Shown here: piece by piece, positions 27,255 through 35,943 of the stretch | Numbering within the stretch: position 1 is the stretch's first letter | Layout of the letters: each line of letters begins with the position of its first letter | NCBI RefSeq assembly: GCF_021568855.1 | Contig: NZ_JAKGUG010000004.1 | Span: forward strand, 186,001-250,000 | Direction of reading: 5' to 3' | Length of the DNA stretch: 64,000 nt | DNA from: Dethiosulfovibrio russensis | GTDB taxonomy: Bacteria; Synergistota; Synergistia; Synergistales; Dethiosulfovibrionaceae | Notes under the pieces: model-generated | Told to the model about the DNA's origin: nothing | What the model saw: the letters and a program-made list of their open reading frames with translations, nothing else | Databases searched by the model: none | Made by a program: the position numbers and the translations under genes

Positions 27255-28721
27255 TCACCGAAGATACTTGAGAGGGTTGACCGGCTTGTTGTTGATCCGG
27301 ATCTCGAAATGAAGATGGGGCCCGGTGGACCTTCCGCTGGTGCCGACTGTAGCCACGACCTTCCCGGCCGATACCTTCTGCCCCTTCCTCACGTAAAGCT
27401 TCTGACAATGAGCGTATAGGGTACTATAGGTGCTGTCGTGTTTTACGACGACCACCCTGCCGTATCCGCCCATCCATCCGGCGTATACCACTCTACCGGA
27501 CCTGGCGGCACGGATCCTGGTATGCCTGGAAGCCTTTATATCCACACCTGTGTGGAAGGATCTTCTCTTCGATATGGGATGTCTCCTCCATCCGAAGGGA
27601 CTGTTTATCCTTCCGACAACGGGCCAACGGAACGAACGACTGCTCCGAGACACCGAGCCACTCCTGGATGCCGGTCGACTGTAGCTCCCGGCCACCTGGC
27701 TGGCCCCGGGGAGGAAAAGTTCCTGCCCCACGGAGATAAGCTTCTTCTGCTCTATTCCGTTGGTGTCCACTATTCTGTTTATATCGACCGAATAGGCAGA
27801 CGCTATCTTGCCTAAGGTATCCCCTTTTCTAACCTTATAGAAAACCCCGTCCTGGTTAGGAACCTTCAATGTCATTCCGGGCTTAAGTTTGTCCGGATCG
27901 CTGAGAGAATTGGCGCTGAACAAGGTGTCGATGGTCACGTTGAACTTGTTGGATATACTCCAAAGACTGTCTCCGTTTTGGACCTTGTAGGTTTTCGTGG
28001 AGAACGGAACTACCTTATCCTCCTTGGCCTTTTTATTTTCTCTTCTCCGTCTGACCTCGTCCAGGGTGGCGTTTACATCGGAATGAGACCGAGGGATAAG
28101 CAACACCTGCCCCAGAGAAAGACGATCTGGGTTTTTAAGCTCGTTGGCCTTGATTATATCTTTCTGGGATAAATTCGAGTTTTGAGCCAACACGAAAAGG
28201 GTCTCTCCGGGCTTTACCGAATGCTCTTTCCATACGATAGAGACCTCGTCGAGGGTTACCCCCTCCATTGCGTCCACTTTGCCGGGCGACTGCTCCAGCC
28301 GACTGGCAAGTTTGTCAGATCTCGAACCGCTCTTGAGTTCGTCCAGTCCAAGGCTATCGTCGAGATCCCCCTCGTCCATGCCCTGTTTCGACAGAGGCAC
28401 AGGATCGTCCTCTACGGAGACCTCCTCCAGAATAATTTCACCCTCCTGGTACATCGGGTCGGAGGGGATGGGCCCTATACCGGTAGGCTCCTCCTCGTCT
28501 CCGTGAACTCCCTTTATGGCCGCCAGAGCTCTTGACATATCGACGACCACGAACCTGGACGGGATCTCACCGGCAGAATCGGCGGAAGCGGAATACCCCC
28601 AGCTATCGCCGGATCTTTCACCGGCGAAAAAAGCCAGAAAAGAGGCCCCGCAAAGCATGATAGCCACGACCGCCATAAAACCGAAATGCCATGAATTTCC
28701 GTTAGATGGTCCTCTATTCAC
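27255..28721 (-). CDS. LysM-domain M23 metallopeptidase
   Basis: Envelope-anchored peptidoglycan endopeptidase. It has an N-terminal TM anchor (FMAVVAIMLCGASFLAFFA), an acidic linker, three LysM modules (about residues 160-205, 245-290, 293-338; for example YKVQNGDSLWSISNKF and YKVRKGDTLGKIASAY), a Ser/Arg-rich hinge, and a C-terminal LytM domain with zinc ligands in FHTGVDIKA and GPHLHFEIRI. About 488 residues. The start is GTG, with a promoter candidate about 45 bases upstream. It is unlike the EnvC-type hydrolase in that it binds peptidoglycan through LysM rather than through FtsEX. Confidence 0.93.
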   Translation of the reverse strand: MNRGPSNGNSWHFGFMAVVAIMLCGASFLAFFAGERSGDSWGYSASADSAGEIPSRFVVVDMSRALAAIKGVHGDEEEPTGIGPIPSDPMYQEGEIILEEVSVEDDPVPLSKQGMDEGDLDDSLGLDELKSGSRSDKLASRLEQSPGKVDAMEGVTLDEVSIVWKEHSVKPGETLFVLAQNSNLSQKDIIKANELKNPDRLSLGQVLLIPRSHSDVNATLDEVRRRRENKKAKEDKVVPFSTKTYKVQNGDSLWSISNKFNVTIDTLFSANSLSDPDKLKPGMTLKVPNQDGVFYKVRKGDTLGKIASAYSVDINRIVDTNGIEQKKLISVGQELFLPGASQVAGSYSRPASRSGSVSRSSRSFRWPVVGRINSPFGWRRHPISKRRSFHTGVDIKASRHTRIRAARSGRVVYAGWMGGYGRVVVVKHDSTYSTLYAHCQKLYVRKGQKVSAGKVVATVGTSGRSTGPHLHFEIRINNKPVNPLKYLR

Positions 28722-28763
28722 ATTCCACCACGCTCCCTCGACGGCAGGTCGCCGCCATCTTTT

Positions 28764-28792
28764 ACAATATACGGGAAGAGAGAAAAAGGCAA
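28764..28792 (-). promoter_or_regulatory. Candidate promoter of the LysM/M23 gene
   Basis: TTGCCT (28787-28792) and TATTGT (28764-28769) on the minus strand with a 17-base spacer, in the 93-base gap between rho and the peptidase gene. Confidence 0.5.
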
Positions 28793-28814
28793 CCCTCCCG
28801 AGACCCAGTAAAAA

Positions 28815-30161
28815 TCAGGACTTTTTGATCCCCTGAAGAAACTCCTCGTTGTTGGAAGTCTTTCTCAGACGGTCTATTATCAGGTTCAAAGCCCCGGCCT
28901 CGTCCACGTTGGCCAGCTTCCGTCTGAGCCCCCACAACCTCTGGAGATCGTCCTCGGAAAGCAGGAGATCCTCCCTCCTCGTTCCGGAACGTCCGATATC
29001 CACGGCGGGGAAAATGCGCTGCTCCGCCAGTTTTCTCGAAAGATGTATCTCCATGTTGCCAGTTCCCTTGAACTCCTCGTAGATTACGTCGTCCATGCGA
29101 CTGCCCGTATCTACCAAAGCGGTTCCTATTATGGTAAGGCTTCCGCCCTCCTCTATGTTCCTGGCGGCTCCGAAAAATCTTTTAGGAAAATAGAGTGCGG
29201 CGGGATCCATACCTCCCGAAAGGGTACGGCCCGAAGGAGGCACCGTCAGGTTGGAGGCCCTGGCCAGCCTGGTTATGGAGTCCAAAAGCAACACCACGTC
29301 CTTGCCGGCTTCCACCAACCTCTTAGCCTTCTCCAACGCCAGATTCGCCACCCTCATGTGCTCCTCGGCAGGACGATCGAAGGTAGAGGCGATTATCTCG
29401 CCGTCCACGGAACGGGCGATATCGGTTACCTCTTCGGGACGCTCGTCTATGAGCAAAACCATGAGGATTATCTCGGGATGATTGGTCGTAACGGCGTTGG
29501 CCAGATCCTTCAGTATGGTGGTCTTTCCCGCCTTGGGAGGGGAAACCACCAGAGAACGCTGACCCTTTCCTATGGGAGAAAAGAGATCCACCAGCCTAGT
29601 GGCCAGTTTTCTGGGATGGGTCTCCAAATTCAGTCTTTCATCGGGGAAAATGGGGGTTAGCTGTCCGAAATGGGGGCGATGCTTGGCCGCCTCCGGATCG
29701 GTAAAGTTCACGACCTCGACCCGGAGAAGGGCCTCGTAGTGTTCCTGATCTCTGGGCTTCCTTACCATACCCCAGATGACGTCTCCGTTTCTAAGTCCGA
29801 ACCTTCGTATCTGAGACGCCGAAACGTATATATCGTTGTCGCTGGGCAAAAGCCCCTTTGGACGGAGAAAACCGTAACCGTCGGACATAACCTCCAGGGT
29901 GCCACCGCCGAAACGGGTGTTCATCTGCCTGGCCTGAGATTCGAGAATAGCCAGTACGAGATCGTCCTTGCGAAGTGAGGAAAAACCGGACAGATCCGCC
30001 TCCTTGGCTATCTTTCGAAGATCCGGCAGGGTCATGGCGACCAGATTGCCGTAGGTAAAACGAGGTCTCGGAGGAGTCTTCTTGTTGTTCCTGCCGTTAT
30101 CGGCTCTCTCGGAACTCACATCTCCGTCCTCCACATTTACAGTTTTATTTTCTTGGGTCAT
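28815..30161 (-). CDS. rho: Transcription termination factor Rho
   Basis: Hexameric RNA helicase that ends transcription. The N-terminal Rho-N helical segment ([20 protein letters not shown]) precedes the OB-fold RNA-binding domain ([20 protein letters not shown]). The ATPase core has Walker [11 protein letters not shown], Walker [15 protein letters not shown] and the R-loop [19 protein letters not shown]. About 448 residues from the ATG at 30159-30161; an upstream ATG at 30203 overlaps the preceding gene and has GGAGG only three bases away, so it is second choice. A charged Asn/Lys-rich tail of about 35 residues precedes the Rho-N domain. Confidence 0.96.
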   Translation of the reverse strand: MTQENKTVNVEDGDVSSERADNGRNNKKTPPRPRFTYGNLVAMTLPDLRKIAKEADLSGFSSLRKDDLVLAILESQARQMNTRFGGGTLEVMSDGYGFLRPKGLLPSDNDIYVSASQIRRFGLRNGDVIWGMVRKPRDQEHYEALLRVEVVNFTDPEAAKHRPHFGQLTPIFPDERLNLETHPRKLATRLVDLFSPIGKGQRSLVVSPPKAGKTTILKDLANAVTTNHPEIILMVLLIDERPEEVTDIARSVDGEIIASTFDRPAEEHMRVANLALEKAKRLVEAGKDVVLLLDSITRLARASNLTVPPSGRTLSGGMDPAALYFPKRFFGAARNIEEGGSLTIIGTALVDTGSRMDDVIYEEFKGTGNMEIHLSRKLAEQRIFPAVDIGRSGTRREDLLLSEDDLQRLWGLRRKLANVDEAGALNLIIDRLRKTSNNEEFLQGIKKS

Positions 30162-30177
30162 TGCACGCTGATTCCTC

Positions 30178-30648
30178 TCATTGTGATTTTGCGGCGGTCC
30201 CATTTCCCTCCACCACTGCGAAGGGAATCCTCCTGATCGGACGATCGTTCAGATCCACCTGAATCTCGTAGGCTCCCAGGGGCAGAGGAGCTCCGTCCTC
30301 CCTTAAAAGGTAGAACATCCTGCTCTCGTCCCTTCCGTCTCCCAGAAGCTGAATCTCCTCGTGTATCAACTGCCCACGATAATACCATCTAAGCCGAACG
30401 GAATCGTCCTCTTCTCCTCCGGTAGAGTCCATCACCATACACAGCTGGCGAATTCCGAAGCTGAAACGACCTCCAACCCCGTAGGGCACGCCTGAATCGT
30501 CCACGTCGACACACACGACGGCACGTTCTATTCGGACGTTTCCGAGAGGTCCTCTATGAAAGGTGATCCACAGAAAAAAAAGGGCAAAGAACAATATGGA
30601 GGAAAACACGAAGAGGGCAAAGGATTTTTCGCTTTTCAACGATGACAC
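30178..30648 (-). CDS. Unrecognised membrane-anchored protein upstream of rho
   Basis: About 156 residues from a GTG at 30646-30648 (an in-frame TTG three codons later and an ATG at 30750 are alternatives; none has a strong ribosome site). One TM helix (FALFVFSSILFFALFFLW) is followed by an extracytoplasmic beta-rich domain of about 115 residues with GVGGRFSFGIRQLCMVM, VRLRWYYRGQLIHEE and a closing PLPLGAYEIQVDLN motif. The pattern resembles small Ig-like or DUF2914-type domains, but I cannot assign a family. It ends 16 bases before the preferred rho start and is probably co-transcribed with rho. Confidence 0.6.
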   Translation of the reverse strand: MSSLKSEKSFALFVFSSILFFALFFLWITFHRGPLGNVRIERAVVCVDVDDSGVPYGVGGRFSFGIRQLCMVMDSTGGEEDDSVRLRWYYRGQLIHEEIQLLGDGRDESRMFYLLREDGAPLPLGAYEIQVDLNDRPIRRIPFAVVEGNGTAAKSQ

Positions 30649-30753
30649 ACCATTCCGGGCCGGAGTGGTCCAATCTCGACTTCGAAAGCCGTAAAACTGG
30701 ACCGAGCCACAGGGGGAACGACCCCCTATACTAAAGCTGAAAAACACCACAAA

Positions 30754-30781
30754 GTGATAGTACCAGATATAGAACGGTCAA
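30754..30781 (-). promoter_or_regulatory. Weak promoter candidate upstream of the rho transcript
   Basis: TTGACC (30776-30781), a 16-base spacer and TATCAC (30754-30759) on the minus strand. The -35 is good, the -10 poor. A GGGGG/CCCCC hairpin (30711-30727) follows in the leader, in the gap between two divergent genes. Confidence 0.3.
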
Positions 30782-30827
30782 GGCAAGCTAAAAGAGATAT
30801 TTCCGGAAAAAGAAAGGAAGATCGAAT

Positions 30828-31319
30828 ATGACTGACACCACTACCACCAGAAAAATCGTCCTAGGAGCCTTAACGGCCGCCATGGTGACGGGAGCAACCA
30901 TGCTCAGCGCCCCGGTTCCCGGATTCAGGCTGTATTTCAACCTGGGCGAAGGGATAATCTACACCGTGGCGATACTTCTGGGCCCGAGATACGGAGCCGT
31001 CTGCGGAGGCCTGGGAGCCGCCCTGGCGGACCTCATACTGGGATACCCTCTATGGGCCCCCTTGACCCTGACGATAAAGGGACTGGAGGGATTCGTGGTA
31101 GGACGATTGGCTCCTTCGGGAAAGATAAGAGCCATACTCGCCGGAGCGACGGTTATGGCGGCGGGATACTCGATATCCGCCGGTTTTCTTTACGGCTGGG
31201 CCGCCGCTCCGATAGAGCTCATGACCGACATAGTCCAGACCGGCATAGGAGCCGCTATAGCCCTGCCACTATCGGCAACCCTGAAACGGAGACTTCAGGG
31301 AACGGGACTGACAAGCTGA
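30828..31319 (+). CDS. ECF transporter S component
   Basis: Small membrane protein of 163 residues that binds a vitamin or micronutrient and docks onto a shared energy-coupling module. The N-terminal KIVLGALTAAMVTGATML holds the Ala-rich helix used for contact with EcfT. There are about five TM helices, and Gly-rich RYGAVCGGLGAALADLILGYP is typical of the ECF S family (riboflavin/thiamine-like S proteins). The ligand cannot be read from sequence, and no EcfA/EcfT genes or recognisable riboswitch are nearby. GAAAGGAAG precedes the ATG. Its 3' end overlaps the convergent gene by 25 bases. Confidence 0.8.
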   Translation: MTDTTTTRKIVLGALTAAMVTGATMLSAPVPGFRLYFNLGEGIIYTVAILLGPRYGAVCGGLGAALADLILGYPLWAPLTLTIKGLEGFVVGRLAPSGKIRAILAGATVMAAGYSISAGFLYGWAAAPIELMTDIVQTGIGAAIALPLSATLKRRLQGTGLTS

Positions 31320-32149
31320 GACTCTATCATATCCCTGATGCTGGCCGCTACGGAACGTTGGATATCAAGGGAAAAGCCGTCCACCGAGGGATCTCCCTTA
31401 AGGGTAACACCGTCCACCGCACCAGCCGCCACCTCAGCATCTATCATGGAAATCACCTCGTCGGGGTCCACTCCACACCACTCACCGCAACTCAAAGAAA
31501 GAGCCCCGGCGAGGGCATACCCCCCCCAATCGGAAACGTCGACCGGCAAGGGGATATCCGACTCCACCACAGAGAGAAACCTGCCGTAAGACGGCATGAG
31601 CTCCCCCAGCTCTCTTCTGAGATTCCCCATACCGGCCTCGTTGCCGCCGTCTCCAACACCGATAACGGAAACCCCCTCGGGCTTCTTTAAAACGGCGTCG
31701 TCCAGAGGAACCACAGTGGACGACACGTCCTGCCCCCTCATGTTGTAATACCCTCCGTCCGCCGCCCTTCCAAGCCGCTCCAGATAGACGATAAGATCCG
31801 GGTTCCAGCTCAATATGTCAGATCCGCTTGAGGCCGCTCGGGGAACTACGCCTTCGATGGCTCTCGACGCCGATGCCACCACGGAAAGACACCTCGTATC
31901 GGTCCATAAAGACGACTCCCGCCCGGAAAGATCGACGGCCCTGGCCAAGGCGGCGGAACCTCCGGGACCGTCCGTCTCAGGAAACCCGGCAGAGGGAATG
32001 AAAAATCCGGTGACGACAGCTACCCTGCGGGCCCTGGTCAAAACCTCCAACGCCGAGGACATTACAGAGGAAGAACAGAGCCTGGCAGGACCTCTTCCCG
32101 AACGGTTCGACGCCACCAAAGCGACCAGAGACTCGAATATATCCATCAT
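31295..32149 (-). CDS. D-glutamate cyclase-like protein (DUF4392)
   Basis: About 284 residues; start at the ATG overlapping the pfkA stop (ATGA), with a second ATG next to it. Family features are RRVAVVTGFFIPSAGFPETD with GGSAALARAV near the N-terminus, and VIGVGDGGNEAGMGNL in the middle, as in the D-glutamate cyclase fold known from mitochondrial DGLUCY, which converts D-glutamate to 5-oxo-D-proline. A role in D-glutamate removal fits a peptide- and amino-acid-degrading organism, but the substrate is not proven. It is translationally coupled to pfkA, an odd partner. Confidence 0.75.
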   Translation of the reverse strand: MMDIFESLVALVASNRSGRGPARLCSSSVMSSALEVLTRARRVAVVTGFFIPSAGFPETDGPGGSAALARAVDLSGRESSLWTDTRCLSVVASASRAIEGVVPRAASSGSDILSWNPDLIVYLERLGRAADGGYYNMRGQDVSSTVVPLDDAVLKKPEGVSVIGVGDGGNEAGMGNLRRELGELMPSYGRFLSVVESDIPLPVDVSDWGGYALAGALSLSCGEWCGVDPDEVISMIDAEVAAGAVDGVTLKGDPSVDGFSLDIQRSVAASIRDMIESQLVSPVP

Positions 32150-33105
32150 ATGCTGAGCCTGTCCACCAGCTCGATAAGCTCCGGGTTGAGAGGCTTTCTG
32201 CCCTCCCAGGAACGACTGAGAGGGGCGGCCACCATCTCGTGACACACGGTGCCTACCATAATTCCACTTTCTCCCTCCATCAGCCTATCGACGGCGAAGG
32301 CCCCCATCCGAGACGCCAGGATGGTGTCGAAAGAGGTGGGCGAACCGCCCCGCTGGATATAGCCTAAAACTGTAACCCTGGCGTCGTAGCCTCCTGTGTC
32401 CTTCAGCCTGTCCTTCAGCTCCACGGCGGACATGGCTCCCTCGGCCACCACTATCAGCGAATGCTGCTTGCCCGCCTTTCTGGACTGATGAAGCCTGTCG
32501 CAGAGGAACCCCACGTCGAACTTTCTCTCCGGAACCACCACGAACTCGGCCCCGCTCGCTACAGCCACGTTGAGGGCCAGAAAACCGGCCTCTCTACCCA
32601 TGACCTCAACTATAAACAGCCTATCGTGGCTGGAAGCCGTGTCTCTCAGCTTTTTAACCGCCTCCAGGGCGGTGTTCAGGGCGGTATCGTAGCCTATGGT
32701 CTCGTCGGTACCGGCAACATCGTTGTCTATGGTTCCGGGAACACCAACCACCGGCACCCCCAGCTTATGGAGCTCATAGGCTCCCTTGAAAGACCCGTCG
32801 CCGCCTATAACCACCAGACCGTCTATGGAATGCCTCTCAAGAGACGCCACCGCATCGGCCAGCCCCTCGTCGGTCCGAAACCTCTCGCTCCTGGCGGTAC
32901 GAAGGATGGTTCCCCCTCTGTGGATGATGCCCCCCACGTCTCTAGGCTCCAGGCGTTGAAAGGCCCCATCCATAAGTCCCTCGTAGCCCTGATACACGCC
33001 GTAAACCTCGGCTTTGTCGTATATGGCGGACCTGGTCACGGCCCTTATTGCCGCGTTCATGCCAGGAGCATCGCCCCCACTGGTGAGCACTGCGATACGT
33101 TTCAT
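32146..33105 (-). CDS. pfkA: 6-phosphofructokinase, ATP type
   Basis: Phosphorylates fructose 6-phosphate in glycolysis. At 319 residues it has TSGGDAPGMNAAIRAV (nucleotide loop), VIGGDGSFKGA (the Gly at the ATP/PPi-selecting position points to ATP) and the substrate loop GTIDNDVAGTDETIGYDTA. The C-terminal allosteric half is complete. GGGAGGGTG precedes the ATG. Upstream is a terminator for the next gene and only a weak TAAAAT-type -10. Confidence 0.95.
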   Translation of the reverse strand: MKRIAVLTSGGDAPGMNAAIRAVTRSAIYDKAEVYGVYQGYEGLMDGAFQRLEPRDVGGIIHRGGTILRTARSERFRTDEGLADAVASLERHSIDGLVVIGGDGSFKGAYELHKLGVPVVGVPGTIDNDVAGTDETIGYDTALNTALEAVKKLRDTASSHDRLFIVEVMGREAGFLALNVAVASGAEFVVVPERKFDVGFLCDRLHQSRKAGKQHSLIVVAEGAMSAVELKDRLKDTGGYDARVTVLGYIQRGGSPTSFDTILASRMGAFAVDRLMEGESGIMVGTVCHEMVAAPLSRSWEGRKPLNPELIELVDRLSI

Positions 33106-33156
33106 CGGTCACCCTCCCGGAATAAAAACTTCGCCTCCATTTTATCATGAGAGGAT

Positions 33157-33187
33157 AAAAAAACCCCCGATCCCAAAGGATCGGGAG
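33157..33187 (-). terminator. Terminator after the exported coiled-coil gene
   Basis: CTCCCGATCC, a short loop and GGATCGGGGG followed by seven T on the minus strand. It separates this gene from pfkA. Confidence 0.88.
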
Positions 33188-33219
33188 TTTAGAACTCGAC
33201 CTGAAAAAACTTGAATCGT

Positions 33220-33978
33220 TTATTTGCTCTGGAGTTCGTCTATGCGGGATTGAATTCTAGCCAGCTCGGCGTCGAGCTCGTCCAGCTGCTTCTGGATGTC
33301 GTCCCTCTGTTCTTTGAGGTTGCCCAGGCGTATTATCAAGCGATCCAGCTCCAGCCTCTCGGCGGCCTTGCCGGTAAAGAACTGATCTGGGTTATCCCTG
33401 TGAACGTCCCAGAGAAAATCGATGGAGGAACGCCCCATTGTAATAGGCCCAATTCCACCATCAATGGAGAACTTGATGGTCTTCGCCTTGGTAAGAAGAG
33501 GCTGGCCGGTTTCCTCATCGTAGCGGGGGAAATAGACGAACCCCTCCCTCTTGCCTGTGAGCTTGAAATTGAAGCGTTTATCGTAGTCCACCGGTGAGTA
33601 GGTCTTCCCGTTTATCCATAGCTCAACCTGATCCCCGAAGGGAGCCATCCTAAGTGCCGGACTATAGTTATTGATCTCTATGAAGATCGGTATGTTACGC
33701 TCCAACTGAAGGGTCTTGAGAAGCTGATACTTGTAGTTCTCCTCCTCGTCCTTGGTCCAGAGGTTAGCCTTGGCCTCCTTCTGAACCAGCGCCTGGATAT
33801 ACTCGGCCGAGTAATAGGTGACTGTAAACTCGACAAACCCCATATTATCCTCGTCCATTATCTTAACCGTCTTTCTCCACCGGGATAAAACCGAATCGGT
33901 GGAGGCATAGGCGGACAGAGCAACGGACATCAGACACAACAGCGACACCGCAAAAACAAGTTTTCTCTTTATGGACAT
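33220..33978 (-). CDS. Exported protein with C-terminal coiled coil (252 aa)
   Basis: A secreted protein of unknown family. The signal peptide ends at LSAYA. The mature domain of about 170 residues is beta-rich with many aromatic residues (VEFTVTYYSAEYIQAL, NIPIFIEINNYSPALR, FGDQVELWINGKTYSPVDY). The last about 45 residues form a heptad coiled coil (LIIRLGNLKEQRDDIQKQLD ... RIDELQSK). It is monocistronic: an extended -10 promoter precedes it and a strong terminator follows. Next to the SLH porin gene, it may be a periplasmic or outer-membrane-associated envelope protein; that is inference. An in-frame TTG sits one codon before the ATG. Confidence 0.72.
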   Translation of the reverse strand: MSIKRKLVFAVSLLCLMSVALSAYASTDSVLSRWRKTVKIMDEDNMGFVEFTVTYYSAEYIQALVQKEAKANLWTKDEEENYKYQLLKTLQLERNIPIFIEINNYSPALRMAPFGDQVELWINGKTYSPVDYDKRFNFKLTGKREGFVYFPRYDEETGQPLLTKAKTIKFSIDGGIGPITMGRSSIDFLWDVHRDNPDQFFTGKAAERLELDRLIIRLGNLKEQRDDIQKQLDELDAELARIQSRIDELQSK

Positions 33979-34013
33979 CAATTCAAAACCTCCCTTTCTA
34001 CATCTCGGAGGCC

Positions 34014-34022
34014 ATTATACCA
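34014..34022 (-). promoter_or_regulatory. Extended -10 promoter for the exported coiled-coil gene
   Basis: TGGTATAAT on the minus strand, a perfect -10 with the TGn extension, just after the porin terminator; no clear -35. The leader is about 30 bases. Confidence 0.55.
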
Positions 34023-34031
34023 AATGGCAAA

Positions 34032-34064
34032 AGAAAAAGGGATGAGGCTAAGCCTCATCCCTTT
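34032..34064 (-). terminator. Terminator of the SLH porin gene
   Basis: AAAGGGATGAGGC, a three-base loop and GCCTCATCCCTTTTT form a perfect 12-bp-plus stem with a T-run on the minus strand, 19 bases after the stop codon. Confidence 0.92.
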
Positions 34065-34082
34065 AAATTACAGATGGTTCAA

Positions 34083-35567
34083 TTAGAACTTGACGTGAGT
34101 ACGGAGACGAACGATATTATCATCGCCGGTTCTCATACCAGCAGCGGTGCTATCGCCCCAGTCGACCTTGTCGTAAGCCAGATCGAAAGTGATAGCGGGA
34201 GTGTAGTAATACAGGACACCGAAGGTCCAGTTAGTGGCATCGTCAACACCGGTTGTATCGAAATCAGCGGTCAGATAACGCTCATAAGTGGCCCACTTGT
34301 CGTTCCACTGCTGCTTCAAGCTTGCAAACAAAACGCTGGTCTCATCCCAGTTACGATTTATAAGGACGGAAGCGCCGTAAGCATCGTAAGCGTACATGTC
34401 GCCATTGTTATTTGCATTCCAAACGTTGAATCCCTCGTCGAACTTGGCGTACTCAAGCCAAATGCTGGTGAACTTAAAGGCATCCTGCTTTACGTCAAAG
34501 ATGGCCTTATAAGCCTTGGGGCTATCCTCGCCAGCACGATAAGCGGTATCCAGATCCTCCATGAAATAAGCACCCTTGAAAGCGATGTTGGGGTTGAAGT
34601 TGAAGGTGAAGTCGGCCCAATACACGGACTCATCTCGATTATTGAGATCATCGTAAGCCCTCATCAAACCGTTCAGAGCGAAACGGAACTGCTCGTTGAA
34701 GTTGAAGTTGGCACGAAGACCGTAGAACATATAATCGCTATTGACATCATCAGCAGTATTGAAGATACCATCAGCACCATTGCTGTAGCTATCGTTATGA
34801 CCGATCATAGCCTGAACATCGCCGAGGCCAAAGCTCTTCTGGAACCAGAAGCCCTTCATTCCATAATCACCAAACATAGCATCTTCATCAATGTAGAGCC
34901 CCGAATCGCCTTCCCAGTCGAAGAGCCAAAGACCGGCGGTCATCTTGATGTCGTAGGGAAGCTTAGTTTCCACATAATAACGTTCCCAACGAGTAGGAGC
35001 ATACTTGGTCGTGCTATCGCTGGTACCAAGACGAGCAACAAACTTAGTGTTCTCGTCGATCTGTTTGCTCATCCAGATACGGAAACGATTGAGGTTGAAC
35101 TCCTTGTCGCCTTCAAGGGTATACTCGTCATTGTAGAGGTTCTTTTCGCCCTCGAACTTGGCATCGAAACGCAACTCGCCCCAGAACTTCCATCCGCCGA
35201 TGTTCTCCTCGAGAACGGCCACGCGGCTGTCGATCTTATCGACCTTTACGCCGAGGGCATCAAGCTCGTCCTTGAACTCGACGACGAGGCGCTTCAGCAT
35301 CTCGACATCCTGCTTGCTGGCCTTCTCCATGTCGATAACGGCCAGGGCACGAGCGGTCACGGAAGCCATCTCGTAACGGGTGATGGGCTGGTTGCCCTTG
35401 AAGGTGCCGTCGGGATAACCGGAGATGATTCCCCTGGCGGCAAGCTGTCCCACTGCGTCGTAGGCCCAGTGGTTCATAGGAACGTCCATGAAAGGATTGG
35501 CGGCAAAGGCGGGAGCGGCGAAAGCCACAAGAGCCACGACTGCCAGAAGTGCACAAAGTTTCTTCAT
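34083..35567 (-). CDS. SLH-domain outer membrane porin, OmpM type
   Basis: A major outer membrane protein that both forms a barrel and ties the outer membrane to the cell wall. The signal peptide ends at APAFA. One S-layer homology domain follows (about 25-80; DVPMNHWAYDAVGQLAARG and ISGYPDGTF with the ITRYE motif). Next is a coiled-coil spacer (about 80-125; MEKASKQDVEMLKRLVVEF) and a C-terminal barrel of about 365 residues with alternating aromatics, ending in Phe (HVKF). It is 494 residues long. A consensus promoter, long leader, strong terminator and biased codon use point to high expression. It resembles OmpM of Negativicutes and slp-type porins of Thermus. The SLH domain should bind the polymer modified by CsaB. 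Confidence 0.93.
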   Translation of the reverse strand: MKKLCALLAVVALVAFAAPAFAANPFMDVPMNHWAYDAVGQLAARGIISGYPDGTFKGNQPITRYEMASVTARALAVIDMEKASKQDVEMLKRLVVEFKDELDALGVKVDKIDSRVAVLEENIGGWKFWGELRFDAKFEGEKNLYNDEYTLEGDKEFNLNRFRIWMSKQIDENTKFVARLGTSDSTTKYAPTRWERYYVETKLPYDIKMTAGLWLFDWEGDSGLYIDEDAMFGDYGMKGFWFQKSFGLGDVQAMIGHNDSYSNGADGIFNTADDVNSDYMFYGLRANFNFNEQFRFALNGLMRAYDDLNNRDESVYWADFTFNFNPNIAFKGAYFMEDLDTAYRAGEDSPKAYKAIFDVKQDAFKFTSIWLEYAKFDEGFNVWNANNNGDMYAYDAYGASVLINRNWDETSVLFASLKQQWNDKWATYERYLTADFDTTGVDDATNWTFGVLYYYTPAITFDLAYDKVDWGDSTAAGMRTGDDNIVRLRTHVKF

Positions 35568-35837
35568 GTTTAGTAACCCCCTTGGTTAGGTGTTTTATAT
35601 TCGCTCGGAACCTAGGGGATCTAAAGGGCTTTCGTCCGGGAAGTTTCCTCGTTTCCTTCTCCGACTACGGCACTTCGTCCCTGTTCGGAACCGATGCGTT
35701 TTCTCAAGTCGCTCCTTCCTTGTTGGCTGGGGGTCTTGCACCTCCTTTCCTGCCATCGGGATATCGTCGCGACTATCGAAACTGTTTGATCCAAAGGTCA
35801 AGTTGTCAAAGTCCTTCGGTGGGGCGAAAGGCCCTCA
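35568..35837 (-). other. Long untranslated leader of the porin gene
   Basis: About 270 bases between the expected transcription start and the porin ATG, with no convincing gene on either strand. It contains several purine-rich Shine-Dalgarno-like stretches, for example GGAAAGGAGGTG and AAGGAAGGAGCG. A possible 28-codon minileader starts at TTG after GGAAGGAG, and there are short inverted repeats such as TTGA/TCAA. No known riboswitch class was recognised. It may stabilise the message or be a target for regulation. Confidence 0.5.
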
Positions 35838-35843
35838 AAAAGC

Positions 35844-35871
35844 ATTATAGCATCACTTTCCGAAGACGCAA
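35844..35871 (-). promoter_or_regulatory. Strong promoter of the SLH porin gene
   Basis: TTGCGT (35866-35871) and a perfect TATAAT (35844-35849) with a 16-base spacer on the minus strand. It is the best promoter in the window, as expected for an abundant porin. Confidence 0.75.
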
Positions 35872-35943
35872 GGGTATTAAACCGCCTTTTGATGTACAAT
35901 GACAGCGAAAAATTCACAGATCAAGGAAAGAGAGGCAACTACC

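Noticed and set aside
34074-35573. A 499-codon open frame on the plus strand covering the whole SLH porin gene
   Set aside because: It is the mirror of a highly codon-biased gene; its predicted protein is low-complexity (Val/Ile/Glu-rich), has no domain and no ribosome site, while the minus-strand porin has signal peptide, SLH domain, promoter and terminator.
35595-35801. A 68-codon open frame in the porin leader (minus strand)
   Set aside because: The Arg/Lys/Pro-rich composition resembles random translation of purine-rich leader, and no good ribosome site precedes its first codon.
35568-35837. The porin leader as a cyclic-di-GMP riboswitch
   Set aside because: Some GGAAAGG and GCAAGACC-like pieces are present, but the conserved order and pairing of the GEMM motif could not be built.
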